64,000 nt of DNA from Campylorhamphus procurvoides (GCA_013396655.1 WBMV01001916.1:1-64000); one strand, 5' to 3'; positions 1 through 14,448 are shown, numbered from the stretch's first letter. A program made the numbers and translations. Notes: generated by a model not told the origin, from the letters alone.

Positions 1-3000
1 AACCCAAATAAACAAACAAAAAAGAAATAAAACTGACATGAAATTCAGCAGAAATTATAATAACCAGAATCCAGGCTTAGAACCCAGTACTTCCCTTTGT
101 AATCTATAACCCTCTGTTTATTGCTGTAATTCCTTTGGAGGCAGAAATATTCTTTGAATTATCTGTGGGAAGCACAAGAACTAACAAGTAGAATATAGGT
201 TTAGCACAAACTGAGTAGTTTCTCTTCGGCTAACTTACAGGAGAATCTGAAATGTTGTAGTCAAGGTATGGGCTCTAAAGGTATTTAAAACAAATCCTTT
301 CCAAAACATTAAAAAATATCTTATTTTCAATAGATTTTTAATCAGGAGTATGTTCTGTTAGTATTTTATTGCTATCCGATGGCATTTGTACTCAAAGATA
401 AAAGGATCTGTGAAATTGTTTTACATTTTCAGCTCCTGGGAATATCCAGGTGCTCAATAGAAGAGGTGTCTACAGAATCTAGGCTCCAATGGACATAAAC
501 CAGGGTGCAGTTGTGGTGGTCTGTTTGTGTTTTTTGAGAATTTTATGCCCTTTGTGAATTGTATGTGATGCTAAGACTTTTTCTTTCTTTTAATTTTAAA
601 TACTGCTTATTACTTACTGTCAAAGACAATTACATGTGACTTTCTGAATCCTTTAAAAATACAACATTGTTGATTTTGTGATTCCCTTTAAAACTATTGA
701 TACAGAAGTGCACCATATGGCAAGAAAGGATTGGAAAGGTGATTACAGAAAGCCCAGGTGATGCCAAGAAGAAAATAAAGCTCGCTGAATGTGCTGTATA
801 ATGTAAACGTACCTTATTTTTTTCTAAATTCCATTATTATGATAATTTAAGCATTAATTAGTTCAGTCAAAGGGTTAATGCAAAGAGTTCAAAATGACTA
901 AACATTGAAAATATATTTTCTTCTTTTTGTTCCAATTATTCTGTATTATTAATTAAGCTGTTAAAACATGCAACAGTTACTATCTTCTTAATGTTCAATA
1001 ATATGTAAACTCTTTAAAGAGATTTTTGTTCCACGTCTCTGCTTTAGATAATAATCAAGAAAATAATTACAGAGGAATTTAGTGAAAAAAATCTACATGC
1101 ATATGACTATGTACTGTACATGTACGTTCAACGAGGTCCAATTAGTTGGAAAGAATTTGCATTTCAGTTAGTATGAGCTAACAAGACTGTAGGGAGACAA
1201 TGTGCTTCTACTAGCAGGGCAAAAAAGAATGGTGTTTTTCTGTAAGCATTAATTCCCATAACTGATCATTTTAAAATGTTACTGATCTTTACAGTATTTG
1301 TTTTTCAAACATCTAGGAGTTCAGTATAAATGTTTATATTAACTGTACATGCAGCAGTGTCCCCAAGACGACTCCTGGGAAATAAAAAACCAACAAAAAA
1401 CAACAACAGAAAAAACCAACCAGAGCTGAACACAGAAATCTTTCCCTCAGCCTAAAATGTAGTAGCCTAAAGTTGACACTTGCAGACCACAGCCCAGCTC
1501 ATTTTGACATGTTTTTCCTAGCTTTGCTACCCTGGAAACATAGTGCTTTTTTGTCTATAACATTTGCATTTAATTGGAGTGACAGGCACACTAGGACTGT
1601 TTTGGAGGCTTCCCAAGGCTATTTGCTCAAGGCTACTGACTTTGTCAGTGAGATCCAGGACTTACACCTCACTGTTCTGCACCTGCACCAAAGTGGTCAA
1701 TTGCTTTAGACCCTTCAGAAGGACAGGTAGGAAAGAACAATACAGAATTGTAGGTAGTGATTTACCTACACTGGCAACTGCTCCATTGACCAGACTTACA
1801 CTAGCAGCTGATGATCTATGATATTTGGATACTGTCCTAATAAGAAATATCCTGCTGTCCTAGCCTTACTCCTAAGATAATTGTCTTTCTCTGTGCTCCA
1901 AAACTGTTAAGAGTACAAAACCAAGCTTCCACTTCTAATGCTTTTCTCCTGCTGCTTAGGATGCTTAGAGCTCAACTAGGGATAAAATGAGCCTGATTAT
2001 ATGCATGTGAAGGTGAGTCTGAAATACAGGTAAGATTAAAAAGGTAGTACTGTTATCTGGTTTAGTATAAGTAAGGGCTTGATCACAGATATTTCTGCTG
2101 CGTTTTTGACATGTCTTTTTCCTCCACTTCTCCATGCAATCTACTTGGAGCACGTGTCTCGGACACACACTTAACGAAAGTCAGGAGCAAGGTTTTGTGT
2201 TAGAACATGAGGTACACTTCATAAGGCATTTATCTTGTTTTCATGTTTAGAAAGAGGACTTTCTATTATAGCTAGATAATTAATTGGGCTACATATTACA
2301 ATTTTTTTCTGACTAAAAGTATTCTCATTTCACAAAGATTATGCAGTTTGGGTTTGCATAGAAACAATATTAGCTAGAAAACAGTTAATCTCTTGACATA
2401 GAAAATGAATGTATTTGTATGGCAACGACATTTATTAAAAGAATAAGTTTCCCTTCAGGGCCGTCTCACTGATTTTACAAGCAGTTTCACATTCCATTCC
2501 AGTTCTTTGGAGCATGATATCTCAGATATTTTACAGATATGACTGCAAAATGTTTAGTAAGTTGTGCTTGAAAATCAGCATGTTTAGTTCACCCCATTTC
2601 AAAAAGATTTATGATCATGTTTAAACTGTAGTTAAGGTATAACATTTTTACAGTACTCTGAACTAGGGCAGGTGTCTCAGTTCAGAATGTAGAGCAGAAG
2701 ATCCAGTTGTAATCACTATTATACTCCAAAGGTTGTTTTAATTTACAAGATCAAAGTGATTTTAATGAAAAGGGGAAAGTTTATTTAAACAAAAGCTCTT
2801 ACTCTGAAAAGAGTTCAGACATTATAATCCCAAGGGAGTTCTCCTTAAAAAATCTTAAGGAAATAATGAAGAGCAGAATGAAAGGTTGAGGTTTTAAGGA
2901 AATCTACTGAAATTTAGCAGTCAGTAGAAGAAGAGAAGTTATAGTCATGGAAATTAAAGTTCTCTACATATTGTCTACCTGTACCTCTTTTGCTGTTTTG

Positions 3001-6000
3001 TCTATTGGGCATCTTTGTGTTTCCTCCAGGGATTCTACAGATTGCATAGAACAGAAATTTTTTTATCACAGTCTGTCATCATAACACTCAGTCCCTATCA
3101 ATTACACTGGTGACTTAGGAAAAAAATAATCCTTAGAAATGATATCTGACTGAGGGATTTAAATACTCAGCTGAAAAAATAATGACAACTCTCATCACTC
3201 TGAAACTAAATTTTCGGTCTCTTTCCTTAACATTTTTAGCTACAGTATGTAATGGTAATACAAACAATGCTGCAGTTAAAAACACTGTAGCTTCTGTTGG
3301 TGTTGGATCAATTTGCTCTCCATCCTCAAACATCAGTGACTTTTCTTTCCTACTGAAGGGATTGATTCAATGCTTAGCCTTGAAGCTACATGATGTAACT
3401 ACAGAAAAGGTAAACATGATTGCCACTCTTGGATCACTGCTTACCTTCAGATAATATGATGGGACAAGTACTGTCTTTATATGCAGAGAAAATGCCATTT
3501 AAAGTATCTATCAACATACTAATTCTGGACTAGAATTAGCTGCAATAGCAAAATCAGCTTTCAGGCTGAATATGAAATCTTTTCTCTTGTCTGCTTAAGC
3601 AGGGAGTGAGTTATCAGTTCATACTTTCCTCAATATATGTAAAGTAATAATAGTGATATGCCTAGAGATTATCATACAGAGTTTTCTTTGACAGCTGGGA
3701 GCAGCTGCACTATAAACAAAGAAGGCGTAGAAGCAAGGCTGTTGAGCCAGACCAATGCACATTGTGTGTTCCCTGGAGAAACTAATCTCTTCTGCTACTT
3801 CCCACTGCTCAGCTTACCCAGAATGTCTCAAGCCATGTCTAATTACCATTTCTACTTTCATTCAGTCCAAAGGGACATTATTATATCAGACAAAGCATGC
3901 ATCCTATTTCTGTGTTAGTCATGTATTATTTCTCTTCTTCCCCTTCCACCTGAGCTTTTACCAAATCTCTTCCTTTAGCTGTACCTCACTTGACTCACAG
4001 CTTTGCATGTGAATGCACATTTCCAGCTCACTTAAATGGCCTTTGATGCTTCATGGTATTTTTTTACAAATTGTAGAATACATTTACTATTTAAGTTTCT
4101 GTTATTTCTTGCTACCTTCTCGTATCTACGTTACTTTTTTTCCTTGTCACTGAGACATACTGTAGGCATGAAAACTTGATCTTATCCATTTCTCTTGGAA
4201 CTGTGCTGTTTATGTGTGGCCTGTATAGCTGTACACAAACAGCACTTATGAAATAGGAACCATGATGTGTACATCTCCAAGTCAATCTAAAGAATGCAAA
4301 GTATTTCCTCTGGATATACTGGAGTTACCTTTTCATCTTAGTAAAACACTATGCTTGTTCTTTCCAAGATACTTCTTTGAGAACTAGCTGATGTGAAGGA
4401 CAGTGCAAGACTAGCATAACTAGTTTTTGAGCTCTCAAGCCACCAAACCTAATCTCTTCTGCTAATCTGCTTCTATACAAACCTGCAGTTATTTCCCATG
4501 AGTGAAATATAGAGACAGGAGGAAGCACCCCTTTGCATATCAACTGCTTTGAATCATGCTGGCACTTGGCCTGAGTCATCTTTCATCACTGAATTCAAAG
4601 CTGGCAAATCTGAAATACCTCAGCATTAAAGACAGATATAAAAAGCTCTGTCATTGTCATTGAAAATTAATTGACATTATTCTCTTCCTTTAGAATCCCA
4701 GATGCACCTTCACTATTCTGTTTTAGCTGAAGTTGGGAGAAAAATTGGTAAGGAAGATCAAGAAAAAGCTGGAATTAAAATAATTTTTTTTAATTCCAAA
4801 GAGCTACTGGCCCCATAAAGATTCTGCTCTGAGTTACTACCAGGAGGCAAATCCATAACATATAATAAAAGCACCAGATCTCCCACACTGAACTATCTCC
4901 TATTTTCTCCATATCTCGTATTTTCTGAAAAAGGAAGTAGGTATACATTTGACCAAACTTTTAGGATGTGAGCCTCCATTTTCTGAAGTCAATCAGGCAT
5001 CTCCCAAAATATGGAAGCAACCTCTTGGCCCTTTCAAGATGTTAAGAGTTTCATTTATTTCAGCATTATAACATCTAACTGTAGGAGATCTCTGGATCAT
5101 TTTCCTAGATACTCCAAAGGGCTGGAAGTAGGGATGAAAAGTTCAACATGAAGTGTATTAAGCTTCATGTTCCATATCTAGTTTGTGGTTTTAAAGACAG
5201 CTCTTTTGAATTTTTGTGATGTCATCATAGATTGTGATACTGAATAATGAATTACTTTACACTAGAGGTCAATGGAACAGAAGACTTCTTGATCTTGGAC
5301 AAAATCTTGCTGAACTACATCTTATCCTAAATATCTCATCTAGCCTACATTCTGTAGCCTCCCTTTTAGAGAGGAAGACACTTACAGGGGTGAGACACTT
5401 GTGTCAGTAAAGGTTATTGATCGATTTGTACAGTCTCAGAAGATTCTGTACTTATGCTAAGTGAGCTATGTACTTAGCTGAGGACCATACTCCCAGAATC
5501 CTAGATGCTGATCTGTATAAAATAACTCTTTTAGATAGAGAAATATCACCCCCACCATGCTCCCCCTCCCAAAAAAAAAAAAGGAAATTAAAAAAGCTAG
5601 ATGCAGTTGATGTTTTCTAGCAAATTTTTACTACAGTCTGATTAGTACAGAGTGCTTCTTGAGTGTTAAAATGTTTTAATCCAGTGAAAGTGAAGATCAT
5701 GCATCACACTCTTATGTATCACAGCTTTAGCCCAGCAGTTGTTAACAGCTTTTTTTTTTTTAAAATTTTTCCATTGTAACAACTTCCTGTACTCTTTGGA
5801 GGACATAATAGCAACATCTAAGTTTTCATTTTGTGTGTTAGTGTATTGATAAATCATTTGGCTAGCAATTCTGTTCTTTCTATTCTATTTGGATACAATC
5901 TTTCCTTAAAACATTCTCTCAGAGACAGTAACTCAATCTTGCCAGTCACAGGAGAGCGTGAAATGTTCACTGACTTGGGAAATTTCAGAAAATTCTGTAA

Positions 6001-7060
6001 ACGTGTACTTTTTACTTACCTTATTATTCAAGGAATATCTTGAAGTGATCTAGTTGATGAGAACGAAATTGATGATGGGTACTTGATTTCCAAAGGTAGC
6101 TGGTCTTCCAGCTGCAGTTGATTTCAAAAACAATGGGAATAGGTGATATTTTGGATAACTCCTTGAAAGGAAAGGAAATCAAGACAGACAGGGTAAGGTA
6201 AGTTACCCGTTTTCTAGACTAATGCATATCCCCACTTAGGCCAAAAGTGGTTAAAATAGAATGTGACACAAAAGATATTAAAGACTAGACCATAGAGGCC
6301 CATGCTTGTTCTGGCAGGCCCTAGATGGAACCAAACTAGTAAAACTTTAGGTGGAGATAGAGATATGAAGTATATATCTGTCTTCTAAACTTTAAAAAAC
6401 AATTGCTTCGTTTCCCATTGCAAAAGGCTGCCCATTCAGTTGTCATAAAATTATTTTTAAAAACAAAGGACAGACAATTAAGGCACATTATGGAGTCCTG
6501 CATTTAGTGGGGGCCATAAGATTACATAGTATTTGCAGGCTTATGCTTTTCCCTACACATCTGCATTCTCTATGTCATTCCCCTTCATAGCACCATGGGC
6601 TCTCTGTGGCTGTGGAAGACAGAGATCTAGAAAACTTTTCACTGGGAGAAGGTTGATACTGTTTTAAGTATAAGACTTGAATTTGGCTGGGTTTATTTGT
6701 TTTGGTTATGCAGACTAACCAGTCCCTACTGATAGGTGTGCATAATAACAGAAGTTATAGTATCAATTTTGTTCTTGAATTCTGAGTAGACTATACAGAC
6801 ACATCAATTTTGTGATTCAAACACCCAGATAAAGATCTAGTTTTGACTCTCTACTTCCCAGTGTCTTAAGCATTTTAATAACAAGCGACAAAATACATGG
6901 CCAGAAGAAAAGATTTATGGACTACAAGGCAGTAGAATGTCTACAGCAAATATAGTGTATTATGGTTTGCTTCCCTAAACCCAGGAATAAATAGGACATG
7001 CCAAATTACAGCAATTCTTTTCCTCTTAGTGTACTTCCTTCTGTGTCCTGTAAATCTGTA
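1..7060. other. AT-rich non-coding stretch, no gene seen
   Basis: No frame here exceeds about 90 codons and none resembles a known protein. The sequence is AT-rich and mostly unique. It has an A-rich simple stretch near 1384-1425 and a 12-base A run at 5571-5582 that follows a C-rich patch. A segment around 820-1010 is rich in TAAT and ATTA cores, the kind of composition seen in conserved vertebrate non-coding elements, but conservation cannot be judged from one sequence. I saw no transposon ends in this block. Confidence 0.6.
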
Positions 7061-7066
7061 GATGGG
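7061..7066. repeat. Left target-site duplication of LTR copy 1
   Basis: The sequence GATGGG directly precedes the LTR and is identical to 7368-7373 directly after it. The pair fixes both element boundaries. Confidence 0.85.
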
Positions 7067-7367
7067 TGTTGGAGGCGGGCTTATGGAGCATGCAGACGAT
7101 CCAATATGGATTAACTACAAAGCTCACTTTATTAATGGAGTTTCTACAATTATAGTATTCTCTAAGTGTACATGCATTAACACTACTGGTGCTCAGACAC
7201 ATAAACAATCACTCATTGGCTACAGGCTACAAGCTACTGTCTCTGTACTTGTCTTCTGAGTTCCCACAGCTTTTGCAGGTGCTTATCTTTACGAGCACAC
7301 AGAATCTAGCCAAGGCCAAACTCCCTTTGCTCTCTCAAGAGACTTACAGGGCCAGCAGATTCCCACA
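7067..7367 (-). mobile_element. Solo LTR, ERVK-like by 6-bp duplication, copy 1
   Basis: This 301-bp element reads on the minus strand. On the plus strand it begins TGTTGG and ends CCCACA, so it has the TG...CA ends of a retroviral LTR. It is flanked by a perfect 6-bp target-site duplication, GATGGG, at 7061-7066 and 7368-7373. A 6-bp duplication is usual for class II (ERVK or alpharetrovirus-like) elements in birds. A polyadenylation signal AATAAA lies on the minus strand (plus TTTATT at 7128-7133). No internal viral region is present on either side, so it is a solo LTR left by LTR-LTR recombination. A second copy lies at 33244-33539 in the opposite orientation. The superfamily is inferred from the duplication length, not from a coding region. 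Confidence 0.85.
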
Positions 7368-7373
7368 GATGGG
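7368..7373. repeat. Right target-site duplication of LTR copy 1
   Basis: The sequence GATGGG follows the LTR end and matches 7061-7066 exactly. Confidence 0.85.
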
Positions 7374-10163
7374 CCTGTTTGATTACAGTTTGACAAGATG
7401 AACTGTTCTTATTTTTCAAATTTGTGACTACTAGATGTGTAAAAGAATTAGGTAATTTCTAGGAATCCAATTGTTCTAATTAACAACAACATAATTTTAT
7501 TAATTGATGCATCAATTTATTTAAACATTACCTCCTACTGCAGTAGCCTGGAACTGAACCTGGTGTCTTCTTTGTGTTTCCAGTTGCTGACTGTGAATCA
7601 CTACTGACTTGCTTATTAATCAGTAAGATAGGGACATTCATGAGTCGATCCATAAATCACTCCATCCTGTATCAGTCAAACACAGTGGTATGCAGAGAAC
7701 ATACATACCTGGGACAGGCAGTGCTGAAACAGGAGCCGTTTCAAGGAAAAGAAAATATAAAGGCATTGATAAAGATATAGAACCACGAGGAATACTGATA
7801 CCTCTCTTTGGATGAAGATACATAGAACTTTTCTGGGTATGCTCAGCTGCTACACCAATTCCCCTCTTCAGGTCTCAATTAATTAGCTGTCCCTAGAAAC
7901 AGAGTAAACTCAGGGTGTGCTTCCATTTGCATGTGTTGCTGAAATGAGCAACTCTTGAAAGAAACAGCTGTCTTCAGCATATACTTGATAGTAGTATTCT
8001 AAGTCCTTACTGAGCTTTATGTTTAAAAAAAGAAACTGCCCACAACAACAAAATTTAGGGAAGTTCATTCCTTTTTCATCTCAAACTTGTTCAAACCACT
8101 TTTTTTTCCCCAAAAAAACTCGCTCATAGACATGAGTAAATCTGATAAGCATTTGATAGCACTGTTTGAATATTCCTTTGTACTAAGAAGATACATTTGC
8201 TGCCATAGTTTCCTGTACTAGAAAGAAAAGTCAATTGCAGAAGGAAATTAGAAGCTGACATAAAGGTCAGAGTGTAGGTGAACAAGGGAAGGGAACCTCT
8301 GAAATTATCCAGCTATTGCAATTAAGGTCTGATAGTCCTTCTTCTATGGGTCATAGGATCTGTGGCAGTTTTGATAAATATTTTAAATTTTATAACAGAT
8401 CTATCAAGGGTAGCAATGGCAGAGGAAAAACTTCTCTTTATAAAATCACTTACAAGAAAGCAGTCAAAAAGTTCCTTCAGCTTCCTTAACCTCAGTGAAT
8501 CTGGGTAATTCAACTGCCACTCGCAGCCTCGAAGTTCTTATTCTAGCAAAACTTCAAATATTTGCCAAACTACTGGCTAAATCTATATATATACTGTCAC
8601 ACTTGACAGAAGATTTAAAGTTTCAGATTTCAGCATGAGCAACCCTTGATTTAGGATGCTAAATCATGAAAGAACATATCACATTAAATTCCATCTAGGA
8701 CAGATTTAATGAAGATTGAACCCTATTGAAATTCTAAGCATCCTTCATATTCAAAATCCCCCTATTTCATTAGTGTGCTGTGTAAAACACTGTGTTCAAA
8801 ACAAATAACTGCTTTTTCTCTGTTTGGAAGTGGGTAAAGTGACATCAAAAGAGAATACTGCTATAATGGTAAACAAGGCAGTGAGAATAAAAGCCTATAC
8901 AATAAAAAGGAGTTAAAAAGAACAGCAATCTTGCACTATTAGGGTGGTCATATTAACCCTTGGTATTAACCCTCTTAATTTGCATTCACATTACTACTGG
9001 AAAAACCTAGCTGCTGGATCAAATAAGGAATTATGTTTTTCCATTATTACAAAGCTTCCAAGTGAAACAGAACTCTGGAGTTCTTTCTGAATGACAAAAA
9101 GAAGTGAGGGGTGGAAAAAAAGGATTACAGTTAAAGAAGTCCTTCCTTTTCCTTGTAGCTGAACAGAATAATCTGTGCATTTTTATAATACTGTTGCAGG
9201 CTTGCTGTGTGGAGATCACCTCCTTAAAGCATTAGCAAAAACTACAACACAGCAAAATCTAGGTTTGGGTCATGTGCAAATCAGTCACCCAATAAAAAGG
9301 TAAAACAGTAAAGCCTGTCAAGTCCAGATAAAGCATGGAGAGCATTTTAAGAACAACAACTTAGGAGAAGATCCTGTGTACAGTGACAGAAGGGGCACAC
9401 AGAGTGGCTGCAGTAGCAGATCCGCAGTCTAGAGGGGAACTTGTTTTTTTCCTTAGGCATCAGAATGCAGAGTTGGAAGAAAAGGTATAAAATTAAACTC
9501 AAAAGTCTTTAGAAAACACCAAGGATGAAACATAATGGCTGCTTTGAATAAGTGGTTAAGATTCCTGAACATAAAAGTGCAATCATTCAATCCCCACAGA
9601 AAAAAACCCCACAAAACAGGAGAAATTTGATCTATAAGATTATACACTTGATGGAGAAACACAACTGAAAAGCTTTGCTGTCTCCAAGCAGGACTGTTTT
9701 AGGCAAATAAGAACTGGGGACAAGAGCAGCGTCAATTGTCTGGCTATACCGATCAAGTCTATTTTCTATACATCTCCCGTGGCTGACACCAGAGCAGAAT
9801 TCACTAAGCAGCACTTAATAAATAATGTATGATGTTAGAAATATTACCACCATTCTTAACCTACATTTTTCATACAGTTCTCCACTAATGCATTGACACA
9901 TGTACTGTAAGAAGAAATAATGAAGGACTAATCCTGTAGTTTTATAAGACTATCATCCCAAGTGATTGTTTATAAAAGTAATTGGGCATATTTTTTTTAG
10001 AAAAGAAAAGAACATTATTTGTGATGGTTATTATTTGCTTTCACTTTTTAGCATGTCTTTATGTGCTATGACACAAGGCATAAGCAGGATACAATTTAGA
10101 CTCATGTACATGATCTATCTATCCTTTTCCTTATGCCTGTGTCTATTTTAGCAGTATAGAGTG

Positions 10164-10223
10164 ATACATAAGAAAAATGTTTCATACATAAGAAATACAT
10201 CAGATATATAAGAAAAATCTTGC
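10164..10223. repeat. Tandem repeat, 20-bp unit, three copies
   Basis: Three adjacent 20-bp units begin ATACATAAGAAA, ATACATAAGAAA and ATATATAAGAAA at 10164, 10184 and 10204. The units differ mainly in their last 8 bases. This is a small minisatellite, probably from replication slippage. Confidence 0.75.
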
Positions 10224-10350
10224 CTTTGACTTGCAAACTCCACAATTAATACATAACAGAATAATCTCTCTTAAAATTTAGTCACTCTTTTCAATTATTA
10301 TTTAGTCATTAATTCTTATTTTAAGTAAAAGCACACTGCATGGTTTACTT

Positions 10351-10402
10351 TAAAAACAAATAAACAAACAACAACAATAAACCAAACCAAACAACCAAAA
10401 AA
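10351..10402. repeat. A-rich low-complexity stretch
   Basis: Runs of AAAC, CAAC and CCAAA motifs make up this segment. No element is attached to it on either side. Confidence 0.6.
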
Positions 10403-11355
10403 CATTTATCTGAGCACTGTCTTTTGACTTTATTCCCCTCTGTACCCATGCTGATGTTCTAAGAGAATGTCAGTATTTCACACAGAAATTATGGACAATC
10501 CACCAGAACAATCTAAATTCACTGATTTTTCCAAGGATTCTTGCAACTGATCATTTAAATTCTGGAATCTGTTTCAAATCTGTGTGATATTCCATGGAAG
10601 AAGGATTGAGAGTTTTTTGTATGCTTGCTTATAAAGAGTGCTCTCCCCTGGAGCAGTATCCGAGTTGATTAAGCCCAAGTGCCCCAATTCCTTGAAGCAA
10701 AGCCTGACAACTGCATTTTCCTCATACCTTCCACAGAAGTCAACAGAAGGCAGAGAGAGTGACTGCTCATCTTCATGAGCGGTTGCTATCTTAAATGCCA
10801 ATGCAGGGTAGAGCTAAAAAGCACTTTACAGCTCATTTAGAAGTTCAGCTGTCAAGTCTGTGGAGACTCTTCCTGGGCATTATATAACTTCTTGGTGTTT
10901 TTCTTCTTTGACAGGTAGCACACAGTATCTAAAAGCCTCCTCTCTCTCACCATCAATCTAGCAAGCATCTCCCTAGAGTCCTTTCTCCTCAGGAAGATGG
11001 CAACAGCTTGCTAAAGCCCTTAGACCACATCAGGAAAGGGGGGATTAAATATACCTTGTGCGTGATAAAGGCAGGGGCAGGAGGAGGGCCCTTCTGTTAC
11101 TGGAGCTTGCAGAGTGTTCCAATAAGAGTTCCTGCTGGGGAGTAACCCAACAAACAAACCCTCTCATTCACTGAGACTTACAGAGATAGTAACAGCTGCA
11201 AACAGCTTAGAGAAGAAGACACAGCAGTATTTGCTATAAAATGTAAATTGAGCTCTAGAGGACAGATGAGAATTAGACCAAAAGCCATTTTTGACCCAAA
11301 ATCTTAGACAAAAGCAAAAAAATCAGGGCAGAATAATTCTTTGCAGGACTGCCCA

Positions 11356-11380
11356 CCCCCTCCCCCCAACCCTGCTCCCC
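11356..11380 (-). other. Potential G-quadruplex (minus) / i-motif (plus)
   Basis: The plus strand has four C-runs of 5, 6, 3 and 4 bases, separated by loops of 1, 2 and 4 bases. The minus strand therefore satisfies the standard four-run G-quadruplex rule with short loops, which favours stability. It stands out because the surrounding DNA is AT-rich. No gene or promoter is evident next to it. Confidence 0.6.
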
Positions 11381-14351
11381 ATTACACACATGTGCACACC
11401 TGCAGAGAGATCTGAGTTATGCAATGAAAAGTTAGAGGGGAGTTTCAGAAACAAATTAGCAGGGTCATAGCCCACACTCCTGCTGTAGGCAGACTGTAAT
11501 GGGAATGTGGGGGCATGAGAGAAAGCGCTACAAAGGCACAGTTGAAATTAACATGAAGTGAATAGGTCAGATTTGCTATAGGGGTCAGTCAGATATTTTT
11601 CATTATGTGTTAGAATAAAACTACTTAATTTCTGCCCAAAGTCCCAATCCTTCATTTTACAACTGATGCTGGCCATGGCACCTCAGCCACCAAACTTGTA
11701 AACAAGATATTAAACACAGCAACATTTCTACACCAGAAGATTGCAATGATTCACTAGGCACCAAGTATTTTCTGCAGTTCCCTGGCATGTGTATCAACAT
11801 CATACAACCTGTGATTAAAAACATAGCTTCTCATTTTAGATGGATCCTTCTCCAAGAGTTAACTCTGAAAAGTTCTTAAGTAATATACAAGCAGAAAAAT
11901 AAGCATTTAAATAAAAAGCACCTTGCCTTTAGTAGGTTAGTACTCAGAGCCACACACAGACTGGGCACAGTCCTGAGCAGTGGACTTTTTCACCTCATCA
12001 ATTTCTCCTTCCCCCGGGCCCCTTACTTGTATTGAACTTGAACTTTGAGGTGTGACCATCTTGTTTCAAACCTTAAACCACCAATCCTATGCAATTAGAA
12101 ACAGTTAAACAGTGTTGATTAGTTTGCTGGCCCAGGACCAGAGAGTCACTTCTCATCCCAGCTGAGTACAGACTAGCACATTTTTTAAGCTCTGTAATTT
12201 CAATTAAGATTTATAGATATTAGTGACAATAGGAACAGGATGGGGGGGGGACAAAAGTACTCAAACTGCTATGGGAGCCTCTTAACCAAGCTCTAAATAT
12301 ACCCAGGCTTACATAAAAATATTTAATTTACTGATTAATGAATTCTCATACATGGTGCTAAAGTCTAATTCAACAAAAGCTGCTCCAGGGTCCCGAGAAT
12401 AAGCACTGGAAATGCTTTATGCTCTCTGCATTCTGCAGAGGTGGGAAACCTACTGAGGCCTGTCCAAAGCACTTAACCTTATGGGAATCCAGCTTCTTTG
12501 TTCTGTGATATTGACTGTCCTTCAGTCTCAGATGGGAGTGGTATATATTTTCCTCAAAAATATGAAATTTCAATCAATAGAAAACATAGGCTTGAACATT
12601 ACTACGGTGCAGTAACAATAAAATTTTCCATGAGTAATACAAGAGATGACTTCTATATTGAATGAACAAACTCAGAAAAGAAAAAGAAATGTGAAGCAAC
12701 AATATTTTGGTCTCCTGTTAAAAGTAATTTCATTGTGCATCTAAGTGTTCACAATGACAGAATGTAGCAGAACAGACAGATGAAGTTGAGATCGCTGTCA
12801 TATTTGATTAATATTGCAATTCCAAATGAATGAAACAATAAAAACGATTAGATTAGTTTCAGTGGATCAGGAGCCAGGAAAAATAGAGTACAACGACTAT
12901 TCTAGTTCTATGAATACTGACAGGAACCCACGATTTGTACATTTCTAGCTATTCATGGATGTGGCAAATCTGTCATGAGGCCTACCCCCAATAAATGTTA
13001 TGGAGCTCATTCTGCGTTAAAAAAATAAACACCCAAAACACATCCAACTGGAAAGAAGGAGCATAAGGAGAGTCATACATATTCCTGGGAATAATGTCTA
13101 GCATGTCATGAAAACATGATAGCAGACCAAGACACTGTGGTCAATGAGTAAGCTTTCCATAAAGAAAAGGGAGGAAAAAAACCATGCAGGTGAAAGTGCA
13201 AGAAATGTGATCACTACAGCAAGCACGTTCTGCAATAGCAGGGGAATAAAAGAGGAATGATGTTGCAGGTCTAACTGCGCCTTGGACCCATTCAGTCTGT
13301 CTCAAGCACACCCATTAGGTAAGAGCCATAGCTGCTGTTCCTCCCTTGCCTATTTGGTCCTGCTGTCAACACATTAAGATCTGGCCAACAAGATAATACA
13401 TATGCCACTTTTTAGACCTCTTTCTATGGGAACCTGTAATGTTACTTAAACAAAAACTCAGCTTCCATTCAAAGACAGAGTTTATTCAATGGTCCAAAGA
13501 ATCCTTAAATTCTGGATGCTAGCTTAACACAAAGCACCTTTATACAACATGTTGTCCAAACACTCAATCTAATGGCAATTTGAGTAATGTCAGCTGACTT
13601 CCATCTTTGGGCTGAGTCAGACAGACACTTACTGTTCCTGTATTTTTTTACCACCTTTAATTTGCTCATAACCTGTTCACTTACTTCTTGCTTCAGTCAG
13701 CATTTTTTGTCACTGGGATCCATTCATCCTGGGGTTTCCTGTAGAAATGATGCAGAGTCAGGAAAGCTGTTCCAAATCAATACTTCTCCTCTTGTTTTCT
13801 AGAGCCTTGCTATGCATTTCCTTGTGATTTTCTACTGTGATTATTGTCAGCCAAGCAGATAAACCAGAGGGAATGAGATACATAAACACGTTCCTTTTTA
13901 GGTGCATATAACTTACTTTCTCTGTCGAGGTCGGAAAGTACAAATAGTAACACACCAGACCTGCAGGCAGTAGGGCAGTGTGTATGTTTCTGCATACTCT
14001 GAATAAAATAAGCAAATAAACTAGCAACTGTTAAGCATATCAAAATTCTCTTTCCAACAATGTTGTTAAATCAGATCCACCTACTTGCATTCGCTTGGGG
14101 AGTGAGATGTTACTTTGTCAAGCTTAACAAAACTCAGCATTTTCTCAGTTGGGGCTCTTAAAAGGAAGCATTAAATGGATTTTGGCATGTAGAGTATTAT
14201 GAAGAGTGGCTCTCTTTGCAATCCCATTTAGCACACATCAGTTGTTATGGATGCCACTGGGATTATACTGACTTCCAGAAGTGTTTCAATAGGAACTGTA
14301 TGATTGTTTGTAGCAGAGTCATTGCAGGAAAAATTCCATTACTAAAGGAAA

Positions 14352-14448
14352 TACACAAAACAAAATGAAAACCAAAACCAAGAACAACAACAACAGCAGC
14401 AACAAAGAAAGAAAACAAACACAAAGATATTCACACCAAAAAAAAAAT
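14352..14448. repeat. A-rich stretch with CAA/CAG triplets
   Basis: Repeated AAAACC, CAA and CAG units followed by an A run. It looks like low-complexity DNA rather than the tail of a retroposon, since nothing recognisable precedes it. Confidence 0.55.

Noticed and set aside
3182..3454. 90-codon plus-strand frame with splice-like flanks (TAGCTACAG and AAAAGGTAAAC)
   Set aside because: An overlapping minus-strand frame is open as well, the acceptor has little pyrimidine tract and the peptide is unrecognised.
6585..6610. RE1/NRSF-like site around AGCACCATGGGC
   Set aside because: The left half fits only with an insertion and the right half (GCTC) does not match the consensus.
12242..12250. 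Run of nine G as a quadruplex
   Set aside because: There is only one G-run, with no further runs within loop distance.
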